Below, piece after piece: positions 10,897 to 12,515 of a DNA stretch of 12,515 nucleotides (within the stretch, counting starts at the first letter, position 1; every line of letters begins with the position of its first letter). A program made the position numbers and the translations under genes. Location of the stretch: NCBI GenBank assembly GCA_002733485.1, contig NVVU01000073.1, forward strand, positions 1 through 12,515, given 5' to 3'. The notes beneath the pieces were generated by a model. That model ran no database searches and had not been told where the DNA came from. It worked only from the letters and a program-made list of their open reading frames with translations. Source of the stretch: Robiginitomaculum sp. (GTDB lineage: Bacteria; Pseudomonadota; Alphaproteobacteria; Caulobacterales; Maricaulaceae).

Positions 10897-12515
10897 ATGA
10901 CCCATACACAAAAACTCTGGCGCTCTATACTTTTTTTCCTTTTTCCAGTGCTGTTATTTGTTTTCAGTCCTGTATATTGTCAGGCCCAAACGGTTCGGGC
11001 GAAGAATGGTGTTTTATCGGCCCAGCAATGGGACTTCCAGGATAATAATCCGTTGGCCCTTGCCGGTGAATGGGAAGTGATTTGGGGCAAGCTTGTCGAA
11101 CCAGCCGAATTTGACGCCCATTATCAAGGTGCCTTTGCAAACATACCCAGTGGGTGGAATCATGGAAGCTTGCCAGGTTTCAGACATGCATATGGTGTGG
11201 CCACCTACCGCGTTCGGCTAAAACTGCCTCCGTATAATCGTGCCCTGGCGTTTTACCTGAATTCACCAAACGCGAGCTGGCGACTCTATGTTAATGATGT
11301 TTTGGTGGGGGGAAACGGCGTTGTTTCTTCAAACCCCAAAGAAGATCAGCCCAACTATGCTTCTCGCATCTTGCCAGCGCAGGCCGGCGAAAGTGTTCTG
11401 GTTTTGCAAATGACTAATTTCTCTCATGCTTATGGGGGGCTGGGACATCCAATAGGGCTGTGGGATCGGCTGGTGTTGCAAAAACGACTGGACACAATGT
11501 CACTGTGTTATGTGCTGGTGCTGGGCGTTTTATTCTCTATCGGATTGTTTCATTTGATTTTTTATTTTGCTGACCGTACTGATCAATTAAATGGACCAGT
11601 GCATAAATGGTTTAGTCTCTTGTGCTTTATCCTTGTCGTCAGAATTTTCGTGGTGATCCCGTATTTACATATATATTTTCCGTACTCACCATATTGGTCT
11701 AACCTGAAACTGGTCTATTTGATCTTATTCTTAGCTCCGGCCATCTACCTTCTGTTTTTCAAGGCTGCTTTTCCAAAGCAATTTCCAGAAAAGGCCACAA
11801 AGGCCATCATAGTTTTCAGTTTAGTTATGGTGGTTTTTGTACTTGTGACCCCTGAACTCATTTATACATACACACGGGATTTTTCCATCGCCCTCAATAT
11901 TGGCGTAATTTTCTATAGTCTGGTTTTTACCATAAACGCGATACGTGCCAGAGAGCCAGGGGCCACAGCCATTCTGGTCTCCAATTTTATTTTCCTGCTT
12001 ACGGCGCTAAACGATGCGGTGATTTATACGGGTAACGCCAACCGGTTTGATCTTGCCCCCTTTGGGGTTTTGGTGCTGGGAATGGGGTATTCCTATGCGC
12101 TTCTTTTGCGCCTTCAGCGCTCTTTCCATGATGCCAGACGAACTTCACGTGCCCTGAAAACCCTGAATCTGGAGCTTGAAAAAAAAGTGCTAGACCGCAC
12201 CAGAGCTTTCAAGGCTGCCGCAGCCCGGGCTGAAAACAGCGCGCATCAGGGTGCACAGTTTATTGCCGCAGCCAGTCATGATTTACGCCAGCCCTTACAT
12301 GCGCTTGCCCTGTTTAACTCGGCCCTGAAACGCAAAGTAAAAAATGCTGCGATCATGGGGCTTGTTGAAAAACAGGGACGTTCTATCGGCAACCTTGGCA
12401 CTCTTTTGCAAGATACCCTGGATACGGCCCGGATTGAGACCAAAAACAAGGAGCCCGTTTGGTCCAGTATCGAGTTATCATCTTTATTGATAGAGATTGC
12501 CGACGGGTTTGGTAT
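10897..12515 (+). CDS. 7TMR-DISM sensor histidine kinase, 5' part (539 codons in the window)
   Basis: The frame is open from ATG 10897 to the window edge, so the 3' part is missing. ATG 10897 is the first Met after an in-frame TGA (10888-10890); its ribosome binding site is weak. Domains: signal peptide 1-31 (SILFFLFPVLLFVFSPVYCQA); periplasmic jelly-roll ~40-200 with LALAGEWEVIWGKLVEPAEF and ATYRVRLKLP, typical of 7TMR-DISM extracellular domains that bind ligands such as carbohydrates; seven hydrophobic segments ~204-405; a coiled-coil linker LNLELEKKVLDRTRAFKAAA; then a dimerisation/phosphoacceptor domain with H-box AAASHDLRQPLHALALF, phosphorylated His at 461. The ATPase domain and any receiver lie outside the window. 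HDLRQPL-type kinases are often hybrid. It would sense an envelope or extracellular signal at the inner membrane. It lies 181 bases downstream of the surface cluster and may regulate it, which is inference. Confidence 0.88.
   Translation, partial: MTHTQKLWRSILFFLFPVLLFVFSPVYCQAQTVRAKNGVLSAQQWDFQDNNPLALAGEWEVIWGKLVEPAEFDAHYQGAFANIPSGWNHGSLPGFRHAYGVATYRVRLKLPPYNRALAFYLNSPNASWRLYVNDVLVGGNGVVSSNPKEDQPNYASRILPAQAGESVLVLQMTNFSHAYGGLGHPIGLWDRLVLQKRLDTMSLCYVLVLGVLFSIGLFHLIFYFADRTDQLNGPVHKWFSLLCFILVVRIFVVIPYLHIYFPYSPYWSNLKLVYLILFLAPAIYLLFFKAAFPKQFPEKATKAIIVFSLVMVVFVLVTPELIYTYTRDFSIALNIGVIFYSLVFTINAIRAREPGATAILVSNFIFLLTALNDAVIYTGNANRFDLAPFGVLVLGMGYSYALLLRLQRSFHDARRTSRALKTLNLELEKKVLDRTRAFKAAAARAENSAHQGAQFIAAASHDLRQPLHALALFNSALKRKVKNAAIMGLVEKQGRSIGNLGTLLQDTLDTARIETKNKEPVWSSIELSSLLIEIADGFG

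Overview
The window looks like an accessory region of a Gram-negative bacterium, most likely an alphaproteobacterium of moderate GC. The evidence is the integrase tail, an IS256-type transposase and a Sel1-like tail of kinds common in that class, an outer-membrane beta-barrel, and a 7TMR-DISM sensor kinase with the H-box SHDLRQPLHAL. The taxon is an inference from family resemblance only. All recognised genes are on the + strand.

Left flank (1-1096), mobile and decayed DNA: the last 29 codons of a tyrosine recombinase beginning at its catalytic Tyr; the 5' half of an IS256-family transposase with an in-frame TAG and no 3' half; and, fused directly to it, the 3' end of a Sel1-repeat gene. This is a scar of integration and deletion.

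Core (about 1212-10715): a tightly spaced run of genes for exported proteins. They are a ~753-aa outer-membrane beta-barrel with an unusual ~190-aa soluble C-terminal domain (1427-3688); two small secreted Cys-containing proteins that look like distant paralogues (3747-4238, 4262-4936); a 1697-aa modular surface protein (5006-10099); and a 191-aa secreted protein (10140-10715). The giant protein has, in order, a signal peptide, short N-terminal repeats, two ~337-aa units each with two Cys-paired helical segments, six Cys-free HYR/Ig-like domains arranged as three alternating dimers, and a C-terminal domain with one Cys pair. Two tiny ORFs (1212-1427 and 3685-3750) overlap the starts or stops of neighbours as if for translational coupling.

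Right flank (10716-12515): a 181-base gap with dyad-symmetric sites, then the first 539 codons of a 7TMR-DISM sensor histidine kinase running off the window.

Working model (inference): an envelope or surface-fibre locus in which the barrel exports or anchors the giant protein, the small Cys proteins assist or decorate it, and the sensor kinase may respond to an envelope signal. I do not recognise the barrel, the small proteins, or the Cys-rich units as any named family. This cluster is the best candidate here for an undescribed system.
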